The position numbers were made by a program, and so were the translations under genes. 8,905 nt of DNA from assembly GCA_015257705.1 (NCBI GenBank), contig JABZJR010000023.1, positions 1 to 8,905 on the forward strand, given 5' to 3'. Below are positions 1 through 6,955 of this stretch, in pieces. How positions within the stretch are numbered: position 1 is the stretch's first letter; each line of letters opens with the position of its first letter. The notes below the pieces were generated by a model. It was not told where the DNA came from. It saw only the letters and a list, made by a program, of their open reading frames with translations, and made no database searches. The DNA comes from Nanosynbacter sp. (lineage in GTDB: Bacteria > Patescibacteriota > Saccharimonadia > Saccharimonadales > Saccharimonadaceae).

Positions 1-1626
1 GTGACCCAGCGTAGCTTCGGTGTAGCGATTGTCATCTTGTGCGGATAACAGATCTGCACGCCTGGAAGCCTGTCTGGCGTCTAAGTCTGACTTCTTATAC
101 CTGGCTGTATCTCTAAATGAATTCTCGGCATTTTTCTGTGAAGTTTCCAGATCTTTTTTACGTAATCTACTGTTATGATCTGCCCAACGGCGTAAACGAT
201 TTGGGTTGAATCGCGCCATATTGGGGTTAGCCAACTTCTTGTTTTTAATAGTTTCGCGGCGATCTTTAGACCAGTTCTTAGACCTGTCGTATAAGCCCTT
301 GTTTTTGTCGTTGACAATTCCAGCAAATTTACCTAATACTCCGCCACTGAACTTCATAATTAGAGGAGTTATAGCCAAAGGTATTATTTGAACCAGCATG
401 CCTAGTATGTGCATTATTGCGCCATTTGAGCCAGAGGCATTTTGGATAATTATTATTCCCGCCAGTTGAGCTCCACCGAATACTACAGCAAATGCTGGGA
501 AAAATACTAGCATTGTTAAGAATGAATCTCGCCATTTTTTAAACCACTTTTCTGTTCCGGGCAGTAAGTAGCAAACAAATGCTAAAGGTGAAATGATAAT
601 TAATATAATAATAAGTGCTTGACGAGCCGCCATAATTAGGAGTATGAAGAGTAAAGTTAAGCCAGCTAATGTCGCGGCAGGTACTAACATTGGTAATAAT
701 TCCGTAGTAAGCGCTAGTGATACGGCGTATCCTGCTCCTACCGCCAGCGCTCCATTTGACAGTGCTGTACTGATAACTTCTGACCACGTCCATGTACTTG
801 TATTTTCCCCTACGGTGGATATTGTGTTTTTAATCCCCATAAAGGCATCTTGGAAGGCATAGCCGGCTATGTTTGATAAATCCAGTAATATAGCACAAAT
901 CGTAAATGATAAGTTGACCAACACTGCCGCAATTACTAATCTAGGGAGCATTTTCTTAACGCCGTAATTGCTAATTCCTACGGAGGTCAATTGTGAGTAG
1001 ATAATCACCAAAAACGCCACGATAAACGCCACGTTACTGATGTTGCGCATAATGACCCACGCCAGATAAATTCCGCTATTTTGGTTGGTTGTTTCTAATG
1101 GCTTAGTTTTTAAGAATTCCTGAAGCGCGCTGTACATATAATCTATGCCATCAGCCAGCCAGTTGGAAACTGGACAGATAATCCACCCTATTCCCTGCAC
1201 GTCACAAGAAGTGCTGGTTGAATTTTCCGAGGGAGATTCAATTGAAATAGTTGAGGTACTGGTTTGTTCGTAGGTGTTTGGTGGCGTAAACGAATAAACT
1301 GCGTAAGTCGCGGAACTTAGTGAAGATATTTCGCTTGATGGGAAATAAATAACCTTGGTTTCTTTTTTATTCTTATCTTCATTAACATAAACAAGCGAAT
1401 TATCAGGTAGGTTAAATTGTTTGATCTTTTTATCATCACTTACCTTTGTATATTTTTCTTTATTATAGGTTAAATTATGGCCGCTCCATTCTGCGTCTAC
1501 GGCGTAAACAGAGGTTGAGTGTGTTAAGGTATTAAGAAAAATGCCCACCAGCATCCCTGCTATCAGCAATACGAACCACTGCAGCCACTTATTAAGAAGC
1601 TGCTTACGGGAAATTAACCACTCCAT
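1..1626 (-). CDS. VirB6/TrbL-like polytopic membrane protein (3' part outside window)
   Basis: The reading frame is open for 542 codons from ATG at 1626-1624 to the left edge, with no stop, so the C-terminus is missing. The N-terminus is a signal peptide or anchor (residues about 15-33, possible cleavage after SVYA at 39-42). A short exterior region of about 110 residues follows, rich in Ser/Thr and ending in a cysteine pair in the motif CDVQGIGWIICPV (C141, C151). About six hydrophobic segments follow (roughly 186-210, 224-248, 285-308, 315-350, 366-392, 405-425). Between them are SVGISNYGVKKMLPRL and RQALIIILIIISPLAF followed by LLPGTEKWFKKW. From about 440 the tail is highly charged and probably cytoplasmic. 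The same motifs occur in the same order in the 1696-4641 product, so the two are paralogues. The architecture fits VirB6/TrbL-type T4SS channel proteins; the family call comes from topology and context, not from a database match. An in-frame TAA just upstream fixes the start, and no Shine-Dalgarno precedes it. Confidence 0.82.
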   Translation of the reverse strand, partial: MEWLISRKQLLNKWLQWFVLLIAGMLVGIFLNTLTHSTSVYAVDAEWSGHNLTYNKEKYTKVSDDKKIKQFNLPDNSLVYVNEDKNKKETKVIYFPSSEISSLSSATYAVYSFTPPNTYEQTSTSTISIESPSENSTSTSCDVQGIGWIICPVSNWLADGIDYMYSALQEFLKTKPLETTNQNSGIYLAWVIMRNISNVAFIVAFLVIIYSQLTSVGISNYGVKKMLPRLVIAAVLVNLSFTICAILLDLSNIAGYAFQDAFMGIKNTISTVGENTSTWTWSEVISTALSNGALAVGAGYAVSLALTTELLPMLVPAATLAGLTLLFILLIMAARQALIIILIIISPLAFVCYLLPGTEKWFKKWRDSFLTMLVFFPAFAVVFGGAQLAGIIIIQNASGSNGAIMHILGMLVQIIPLAITPLIMKFSGGVLGKFAGIVNDKNKGLYDRSKNWSKDRRETIKNKKLANPNMARFNPNRLRRWADHNSRLRKKDLETSQKNAENSFRDTARYKKSDLDARQASRRADLLSAQDDNRYTEATLGH

Positions 1627-1634
1627 CTGAGGTT

Positions 1635-1663
1635 ATATTAGCATTTTTGATGGAAAAAGTCAA
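1635..1663 (-). promoter_or_regulatory. Sigma70-type promoter with extended -10, for the 1-1626 gene
   Basis: On the minus strand, TTGACT (1663-1658) and TAATAT (1640-1635) are separated by exactly 17 bases, with TG one base before the -10 hexamer. The predicted transcript start, about seven bases beyond the -10, lies near 1628, only about two bases before the ATG. The mRNA would therefore be essentially leaderless. No terminator is visible between this promoter and the upstream 981-codon gene, so read-through could also supply transcripts. Confidence 0.72.
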
Positions 1664-1695
1664 GAGAGAGCGTATGAAGCATGCGTTTAGCTACC

Positions 1696-4641
1696 TCATC
1701 GTCTAGAATCCTCTAATGCCTTTCTTATATCTTCTTGAGATGTAGCAGTAATTATTCCTCCAGAGCTACTGTTGCCCTGCTGGTTATTTTGCGATGATTG
1801 TTGAGAATTAGAGGAAGATGTATTCTGTGGCGTATTCTCGACAACCACTCCGTGAGCACTTAACGCATCGGATATTGTTTGATTTATATTTTTCGCAGTA
1901 TTTGGATTTGATACGGCAACTTCTCCTGCTTTTTTAAATGCAGCCGAAGCTTTTTCATTCTTACTATCGGCAATAGCTTTAGATAGCCATCCGGTTGCTG
2001 CTCCATTCTGCACTAAGTGTTCTGCCTGTAGACTTCCAGACTCGGCATTATTTACTGCCATGTTAGATAGATCTTCCATACTATTAATCTCATCCTTGAG
2101 AATAGCATCTCCGAATCTGTTTCCTATGATATTATTGTCTCCCTTTGCAAATGAAGCTTTAATCGCTCGTTGTTTTATAGAAGTGTCTACACCTTTTAGG
2201 CTACTCAGCACCTTCATACGTTCTTCAAAACTACCATTAGCCATAATATGATCAACAGCAGCTGCGCGCATAGCTTGTGAGGCTTTTGTGTTTGTGCCGT
2301 TGGCTATCTTGACTATATCGTCCGATGTCATACCTTGCAACATTGTGGATGCGTCTTCAACGTCGCTTTCGAACGCCTTAGCTACAGTTGCGCGGGCGCG
2401 TGCTCCACCTTTATCCCAGCCCATGAATTTACCGAGTGGACTGTTATTTATCTTTGCGAGTCTATCACCTGCTCGTATACTTGCGCGTTTTCTATTAATG
2501 AAGTCTGAATATTTTCTTTTCGTGTCGCCAATAACAGAATTGTCAACACGTCCTTTTGCTGTGCTTTTTACATTTCCGGCGAATCGACCATGTGCATTAG
2601 CACTCATTTTTCCTATTTTTGCGCCAATACTACCTAGTGAACTTAAGGAGCTTTGCAATACGAAAGGTGTGGCAATGAGCGGCATAGTAGTGGCCGCTAA
2701 AGCAACCAGATGCAGAGTCTCGTCTGGATTATTAGGATCAACTGTTGCACTTGACGCCAATACTGCACCAGCTAATTTTCCCGCGCCGTACAACAAAGAT
2801 ATTATAGGAAATACTAATAGCAGTCCCCGGAACATTTTCATCCATTTTTTAAATAAGTCTTCTGTATTTGGCAATAGCCAAGCAGCAAATGCTACTGGAG
2901 ATATGGCAACTAGTAATATAATACCTGCTTGTCTAACTACTAGAATAATAAATACTGTCATAATCGCCAAGAATCCAGCAGCAAGAGTGGGGATTCCAAT
3001 AGCTAAGGCGGCAAATGCAGCTACTCCGCCAACACCCACTAGGATGGCAGGGATGATACTACCCCATCCTGCAGCTTCAGATGTAGTACCTATCTCTCCC
3101 GCTCCAGCTTCTAAAGCGTCTTTTAGTGTATGCCCTAATATATTAGATAAGTCTACAAAAATCTGACAAAGATAATAAGATAAATTAACTAGTAAAGCTC
3201 CTATTATTAAGCGAGGTAGGATTTTCTTAATTCCATAATTACTAACGCCAACATTAGAGATTTGAGAAAATATGATCCATAAGAATATTACGGCGAATAT
3301 GGCGTTGGCTATATTGCGGAAAAAATCCCAACCTTGCTTTGCTCCGGAAGTATTGCTGTTGTCACCAAGTATTGCTGGTTTTATATCTAAAAATCCAGAA
3401 ATAGCACCGTAGGCTGCGTCATTAATATTAGCTACGAATGTCATTACGGGGCAGATTAGCCAGCCTAAACCGCCATCAATGCCGCAGGAGTTTTTTGGTT
3501 CGCCACCTTCCTCTTCTTCTGCAGCAGTTTCAATCTTAGCGTTCTGACCTTTTTCACAGGCTTCTCTTTCTTTTTCGTCAGTGTATGTTTTGCAGTAGGC
3601 GGCGCCTTCGTTCTTGTGTTCTATTCCGGCTTTACAGGCGGCAAGCTCTTTCCCCGCCAGCCCCGCGCAAGCAGTGTCTGCTGCATTTTTTTGTATAGCA
3701 TTTGAGTAGTCTCGAGCTGCAGTTTTTAGCTTATTTTGAATTGAGAGACATGAAAAAGTAGACCTGTCTTTATAAGGACTACCATATTTTTCGTCACCCC
3801 CACCGTACAAGTATTCACCTTTACCTTTTGGTTTGTATATTGTGTCAACCTTCCCGGTGTCTTTATTAACAACAGAAACTGTCCATGTGTTGTCAGACTT
3901 ACTGGTTGCTTCACCATCCACACAACCCTTAATCCAGTCTGAATATTTTCTATATTTTATGTAAGCGTTTTTTTCTGCTGCACTATGGTCATAGCCTGTT
4001 AACGTCTTAAGCGCGTTTAAGAAATTCTCACTGCCTTTTTCGGGCATTCCACCGTAGGTGAAATCGTTAGTTAATCCTAGGGCGTAACATTCTTCATGTT
4101 TTGCCTCGGTATCATTTTTCCCTTTTAGACCATTCTTGGGATAGCCCATATAGCATAGTAACTCATTTGGAGAAATCCCAAAAGTATTAAAAGCCTCTTG
4201 TTGAAATCCTTTGTCAGTACAGCCTATTCCACCCTTACTAAATCCCTTTACTTCTGGATATGTACCTATATAGACGTAAACACCTGTAGCATATTGAACG
4301 GCTGATTGCGTGAACACTACATTATCATTTAGCATTTGGTCATCAACATCAGTATGTACCCCTAGGTTGAATCTTTTGTTAGATGGTCCTACTTCTTCAT
4401 CCTTTGGGCTATCATTGAAACATTGAGCCATAGCAGAGGCGTACGTGAAGAACTTATATTGGTCATTCTCTGATAGACCGCCAAATCTACCTGGGTCTTT
4501 TGACGCTAACGCGGGATGGGCTGATAATATATTTGTTATCGGTAATATAAAGAGCGCAAACGCACATAAAACTATAATAGGTTTCTTGAGTCGCCCCACC
4601 TTTTTAATCATTTGCTTCCCATTAAACATAAACACCTTCAT
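1696..4641 (-). CDS. VirB6/TrbL-like membrane protein with large Cys-rich exterior domain, 981 aa
   Basis: Predicted T4SS inner-membrane channel component. Residues 20-42 form a signal or anchor segment. Residues about 47-400 form an exterior domain with 12 cysteines (74, 141, 163, 185, 240, 298, 325, 336, 350, 362, 386, 397), an even number that would allow disulfides. The last two lie in CGIDGGLGWLICPV, shared with the 1-1626 paralogue. Hydrophobic segments follow at about 437-459, 475-497, 524-550, 552-583, 605-627 and 643-668, containing VGVSNYGIKKILPRL and RQAGIILLVAISPVAF. Residues about 670-981 are a basic, helical, probably cytoplasmic tail with a Ser/Asn/Gln-rich linker at 938-961. 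The start is uncertain. ATG at 4641 has no Shine-Dalgarno. Met5 (4629-4627) is preceded by GAAGGTG at suitable spacing, and Met11 is a further option. It is 57 bases downstream of the lipoprotein gene. The stop is TGA, which argues against UGA recoding. Function is inferred from topology and neighbours. Confidence 0.85.
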   Translation of the reverse strand: MKVFMFNGKQMIKKVGRLKKPIIVLCAFALFILPITNILSAHPALASKDPGRFGGLSENDQYKFFTYASAMAQCFNDSPKDEEVGPSNKRFNLGVHTDVDDQMLNDNVVFTQSAVQYATGVYVYIGTYPEVKGFSKGGIGCTDKGFQQEAFNTFGISPNELLCYMGYPKNGLKGKNDTEAKHEECYALGLTNDFTYGGMPEKGSENFLNALKTLTGYDHSAAEKNAYIKYRKYSDWIKGCVDGEATSKSDNTWTVSVVNKDTGKVDTIYKPKGKGEYLYGGGDEKYGSPYKDRSTFSCLSIQNKLKTAARDYSNAIQKNAADTACAGLAGKELAACKAGIEHKNEGAAYCKTYTDEKEREACEKGQNAKIETAAEEEEGGEPKNSCGIDGGLGWLICPVMTFVANINDAAYGAISGFLDIKPAILGDNSNTSGAKQGWDFFRNIANAIFAVIFLWIIFSQISNVGVSNYGIKKILPRLIIGALLVNLSYYLCQIFVDLSNILGHTLKDALEAGAGEIGTTSEAAGWGSIIPAILVGVGGVAAFAALAIGIPTLAAGFLAIMTVFIILVVRQAGIILLVAISPVAFAAWLLPNTEDLFKKWMKMFRGLLLVFPIISLLYGAGKLAGAVLASSATVDPNNPDETLHLVALAATTMPLIATPFVLQSSLSSLGSIGAKIGKMSANAHGRFAGNVKSTAKGRVDNSVIGDTKRKYSDFINRKRASIRAGDRLAKINNSPLGKFMGWDKGGARARATVAKAFESDVEDASTMLQGMTSDDIVKIANGTNTKASQAMRAAAVDHIMANGSFEERMKVLSSLKGVDTSIKQRAIKASFAKGDNNIIGNRFGDAILKDEINSMEDLSNMAVNNAESGSLQAEHLVQNGAATGWLSKAIADSKNEKASAAFKKAGEVAVSNPNTAKNINQTISDALSAHGVVVENTPQNTSSSNSQQSSQNNQQGNSSSGGIITATSQEDIRKALEDSRR

Positions 4642-4666
4642 TTAATCATATATGAAGGTGTTTATG
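4627..4666 (-). repeat. Perfect 15-bp inverted repeat over the start of the 981-codon gene
   Basis: Positions 4627-4641 and 4652-4666 are exact reverse complements, separated by a 10-base loop. The gene-proximal arm carries the ATG at 4641, the Shine-Dalgarno-like GAAGGTG and the second in-frame ATG (Met5). In mRNA read through from the lipoprotein gene, all of these would be paired in one stem. No T-run follows on the minus strand, so it is not a standard intrinsic terminator. It could act as a translation-blocking hairpin or as a DNA operator. Confidence 0.8.
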
Positions 4667-4698
4667 CAAGGGTCTCTTTTTATCTTATTGAGAACTGT

Positions 4699-5802
4699 TT
4701 ACTTATTAGTTCGAGCTTCTTCTATCTTAGCTAGAGCTTCTTTTATTGCAGGCACTTTCCCTAGAGTTGTTTGTTCGCCTTCGTATAATGCTGGAATTTC
4801 GCTACCTGGATCAACGGCCCTATGAGTTAGAATAGTCCAGGTTGCATATTGAGGATCGTTTTTTGCCATACTCTCAGTACTAATATACGGGTTCGCCATT
4901 ACTTCTGCTTGCTCGCCTGTAGATAGGTTATCAATAGAGTTTTGATTATAGGAGGTATGTACTAAAGTTATTTGTTCTATAATCGGTTTTCCGTCATTTG
5001 TTTCGCAGGCTGTTTGTGATGCAAATATGCCGCCTTTCAGGCTTGTATCCTGAAGTGGGTTTCGTTTGTCTATATCTTCTTCTTTTTCTGTTTTAAAAAT
5101 ATCTCTTGCGACGTGAGGTGGCTGTTTTACTCCGTTTATCTCTATGCCTTCAGCAGAATAAAGTACTTCTTTGCAGCTAACTTCATTCTTTTCTGCTTCA
5201 TTATCCTCAGGAAACTCAATAGCAAAGTCGAAGGCACGTCCTAAGCTCTTGCTGGCTTGACCCAGCGTCGAAGAACTTACAAAGGCATTAGCCATAAACT
5301 TTTTGTCATCATCACTAATACATCCGTCAGCAGCTAAATTGAGGGCTGCTTCTAGGGTGGTAGTGGAATCTCGTCCAAGCTGTTCTACAGTGTCAACAAG
5401 ATTGACTGTAGAGGTGGTTGTTGTGCCCATCGAGTTTGTTTCTGCCATAGGCTTATCTGTTTGCTTTCTTGCAAATTCAACAAAAGCATTTCTTTTCTCT
5501 CCGTCAGTTTTTGCTGATTTTAGGTCTTCTATAAGTTCTTGATCTCCGTCAAATTTTATACAGCTAGAAGCGGATACTTCTGGACTAGGCTCTAAAGATG
5601 GAATCTCGCTTTCCTGAGATGTAGACATTGTATCATCTGGAGTTGGTTCGCTGTGAGTCTCACCACAGGCTGACAGTGGGGCTATTGCAGCTAACAATGC
5701 TGCCGCTGTAGAGATGCCTTTTAAGACCTTTTCTTTAAGTAAAGTTGAAAGTCGCGTTTCTGAACCGCTTGGGTTATTAGGAATATTAGGGTTATAAACC
5801 AT
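4699..5802 (-). CDS. Predicted lipoprotein, 367 aa, unknown function
   Basis: I do not recognise the family. Residues 23-45 are a basic then hydrophobic signal segment ending in the lipobox LSAC (residues 43-46), so C46 should be lipidated and the protein held on the outer face of the cytoplasmic membrane. The stretch before the hydrophobic core is unusually long (about 28 residues, Asn/Pro-rich), but there is no alternative start nearer the signal core. Residues 48-80 are a Ser/Pro/Glu-rich linker. The rest is a soluble, acidic domain with four cysteines (81, 161, 210, 266), which could form two disulfides. The ATG at 5802 has AAAGGA about 11 bases upstream. It is the first gene of the leftward block, 57 bases from the large VirB6-like gene, so a role as an accessory exterior component of that apparatus is a reasonable inference. 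It is far too long to be a VirB7-type small lipoprotein. Confidence 0.8.
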   Translation of the reverse strand: MVYNPNIPNNPSGSETRLSTLLKEKVLKGISTAAALLAAIAPLSACGETHSEPTPDDTMSTSQESEIPSLEPSPEVSASSCIKFDGDQELIEDLKSAKTDGEKRNAFVEFARKQTDKPMAETNSMGTTTTSTVNLVDTVEQLGRDSTTTLEAALNLAADGCISDDDKKFMANAFVSSSTLGQASKSLGRAFDFAIEFPEDNEAEKNEVSCKEVLYSAEGIEINGVKQPPHVARDIFKTEKEEDIDKRNPLQDTSLKGGIFASQTACETNDGKPIIEQITLVHTSYNQNSIDNLSTGEQAEVMANPYISTESMAKNDPQYATWTILTHRAVDPGSEIPALYEGEQTTLGKVPAIKEALAKIEEARTNK

Positions 5803-5821
5803 AACGCTTGGGGTCCTTTCT

Positions 5822-5834
5822 CTGACATTGTCAG
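5822..5834. repeat. Short palindrome in the leader of the lipoprotein gene
   Basis: CTGACA and TGTCAG flank a single central base, about 20 bases upstream of the ATG and just before the AAAGGA ribosome-binding sequence. It could be a small operator or a weak leader stem. A 6-bp palindrome can arise by chance, so the functional meaning is uncertain. Confidence 0.35.
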
Positions 5835-5881
5835 GTATTTTATTATAAAAACTCCTTAGACCTTCCAGTCCAATTGGCTAT

Positions 5882-5910
5882 ATAATAACATAAATTGTAC
5901 ATAAATGCAA
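5882..5910 (-). promoter_or_regulatory. Promoter for the lipoprotein/VirB6-like block
   Basis: On the minus strand, TTGCAT (5910-5905) and TATTAT (5887-5882) are separated by exactly 17 bases. The predicted start near 5875 gives a leader of about 73 bases before the ATG at 5802. A second -10-like TATAAT lies within that leader (around 5845-5850) but lacks a well-spaced -35. The promoter lies directly behind the tRNA terminator, so this block is transcribed independently of the tRNA. Confidence 0.62.
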
Positions 5911-5931
5911 TAAATATGGCATATTTTCCAT

Positions 5932-5955
5932 AAAAAAACACCCTATCAAGGGGTG
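5932..5955 (-). terminator. Intrinsic terminator of the tRNA-Asp unit
   Basis: On the minus strand a CACCC/GGGTG stem with a 7-base loop is followed at once by seven T residues (5938-5932). It begins about 10 bases past the tRNA CCA end. Confidence 0.78.
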
Positions 5956-5964
5956 AACTATCTG

Positions 5965-6042
5965 TGGCGCGCTCGACCGGATTCGAACCGGCGATCTCCT
6001 CCGTGACAGGGAGGCGTGATAGACCAACTTCACTACGAGCGC
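5965..6042 (-). tRNA. tRNA-Asp (anticodon GTC)
   Basis: The cloverleaf is complete. The acceptor stem is GCGCTCG/CGAGCGC. The D arm is GTGA/TCAC. The anticodon stem is CCTCC/GGAGG around the loop CTGTCAC, with GTC at 6007-6005. The variable loop is AGATC, and the T arm is GCCGG-TTCGAAT-CCGGT. The discriminator is G, as expected for tRNA-Asp. The 3' CCA is encoded (5967-5965). It has its own promoter and terminator. Confidence 0.97.
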
Positions 6043-6057
6043 ATATCAATATTCCCT

Positions 6058-6086
6058 ATATTATCAGATTACTTCTGTCTTTTCAA
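6058..6086 (-). promoter_or_regulatory. Promoter of tRNA-Asp
   Basis: On the minus strand, TTGAAA (6086-6081) and TAATAT (6063-6058) are separated by 17 bases, and the predicted start lies about 8 bases before the mature tRNA 5' end. It is divergent from, and about 23 bases away from, the promoter region of the pilin block. Confidence 0.75.
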
Positions 6087-6095
6087 GGAAAATGT

Positions 6096-6135
6096 TTGCT
6101 TTTTTCGCTTGACTATTTTACAATTTAGGTATAAG
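6096..6135 (+). promoter_or_regulatory. Promoter region of the pilin block
   Basis: Two overlapping candidates exist. TTGACT (6109-6114) with TATAAG (6130-6135) has good hexamers but a short 15-base spacer and would start only about four bases before the ATG at 6146. TTGCTT (6096-6101) with TACAAT (6119-6124) has a 17-base spacer and would leave a leader of about 15 bases with only a weak purine-rich AAGAG before the start. I cannot choose between them from sequence. Either way the 5' leader is very short. Confidence 0.5.
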
Positions 6136-6145
6136 AGAAAATTTT

Positions 6146-6520
6146 ATGACAAAAAGAAATATTGTAATTAGTATATTTATCGCAACAGTAATCGCAGGGA
6201 GCATTTTTATACCCAAAGTAGCTTTAGCTGCCGGCAGTTGCGGTGGCGCGGAAACCTCTGTTATTTCTTGTGATGGCACGGGTAGTACGGCAATTATCAA
6301 CATAATCAAACAAGTTATTAAAATCTTAACCGCTGGAGTTTTGGTCGCGGCGGTTGGTGCTGTTATATACGGAGCATTCTTATACACTACTTCTGAGGGT
6401 AGTCCGGATAAGATAAAAAAAGCACGTGAAGTCTGGACGAATACTGTCATTGGGATAATAATGTTTGCATTTATGGTGGCAATTACTAACTTTATTATTC
6501 CAGGAGGAGTTTTCGATTAA
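6146..6520 (+). CDS. T4SS pilin-like protein 1, 124 aa
   Basis: Small VirB2/TrbC-type pilin-like protein. It has a signal peptide (residues 1 to about 29, ending VALA), a short mature N-terminus with a cysteine pair in CGGAETSVISC (C32, C42), a first hydrophobic helix (about 54-81), a polar basic turn TSEGSPDKIKKAR, and a second hydrophobic helix (about 98-118). Two helices joined by a short charged loop after a cleavable leader is the VirB2 layout. The S-x-G-x-x-x-K turn is shared by all six neighbours. The stop TAA overlaps the next ATG by one base, so translation is probably coupled. As first gene of the block, it has the weakest ribosome-binding sequence of the six. It is more divergent in the turn (EGSPDK) than genes 3-6, which may mean a specialised subunit. 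Confidence 0.85.
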   Translation: MTKRNIVISIFIATVIAGSIFIPKVALAAGSCGGAETSVISCDGTGSTAIINIIKQVIKILTAGVLVAAVGAVIYGAFLYTTSEGSPDKIKKAREVWTNTVIGIIMFAFMVAITNFIIPGGVFD

Positions 6521-6954
6521 TGAAGAAGATTATAATAGCAATATCTTTAATGATTATAGGGTCATTTGGGGCAAGTGTAACTTTCCCGAATACTTCTTTT
6601 GCGGATGACAACGATACGTGTTCTAATAAGGGAAAAATTTTAACGTTAAAACCATGGTATAGCGGTTTAACTAATGATGACTGTTCCCTTAAAAGTCCAG
6701 GCGCAGACACTAATTCTCAAGCTAACTATATCTGGAAAATCGCACTTAATATCGTTGATGATTTGCTGCAACTTATTGGTTACGCGACCGTTGGATATAT
6801 TATATACGGTGGTTTCTTGATGATGACCAGTAACGGTGCTCCAGACAAGGCTGCTCATGGACGAAAGACTATTATGAGTGCCGCGATTGGCTTGGTTATC
6901 GCCTTAGCTTCTGTTGCGTTGGTTAACTTTATATCATCAAATATAGGAGTATAA
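6520..6954 (+). CDS. T4SS pilin-like protein 2, 144 aa
   Basis: It has a signal peptide (1 to about 28, ending SFA) and the longest mature N-terminal segment of the set (about 45 residues), with cysteines at 34 and 55 and the stretch LTLKPWYSGL between them. Two hydrophobic helices follow (about 74-102 and 119-140), joined by TSNGAPDKAAHGR. The exterior segment would place a disulfide-closed loop outside the membrane. The start is fixed by GGAGGAG ten bases upstream, inside the end of gene 1, and by the one-base overlap with its stop. It pairs most closely with pilin 1 in having a Pro-Asp-Lys turn, so the first two genes may form a distinct subtype. Confidence 0.85.
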   Translation: MKKIIIAISLMIIGSFGASVTFPNTSFADDNDTCSNKGKILTLKPWYSGLTNDDCSLKSPGADTNSQANYIWKIALNIVDDLLQLIGYATVGYIIYGGFLMMTSNGAPDKAAHGRKTIMSAAIGLVIALASVALVNFISSNIGV

Positions 6955-6955
6955 A

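Noticed and set aside
81..793. Three short minus-strand frames within the 1-1626 gene
   Set aside because: They are in a different frame from the continuous 542-codon frame, whose translation has paralogue motifs throughout. They are not evidence of a broken gene.
2288..3166. A 292-codon open frame on the plus strand
   Set aside because: It lies wholly antisense to the membrane core of the 981-codon gene, whose motifs are matched in a paralogue. It has no ribosome-binding site or coherent domain, and it is a shadow of biased codon use.
4627..4666. The inverted repeat as an ordinary intrinsic terminator for the lipoprotein gene
   Set aside because: The stem is A/T-containing and is not followed by a T-run on the minus strand, and it overlaps the next start codon. 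A regulatory stem or operator fits better.
4646..4672. A promoter just before the 981-codon gene (TTGCAT with TATGAT)
   Set aside because: The spacer is only 13 bases and no better -35 is at 16-18 bases, so it is not convincing.
5843..6049. A 68-codon minus-strand frame spanning the tRNA
   Set aside because: It reads through the entire tRNA-Asp and its terminator. The RNA gene explains the sequence.
6118..6450. A 110-codon minus-strand frame opposite pilin gene 1
   Set aside because: Antisense shadow of hydrophobic pilin codons. The plus-strand frame has a signal peptide, the family turn motif and operon spacing.
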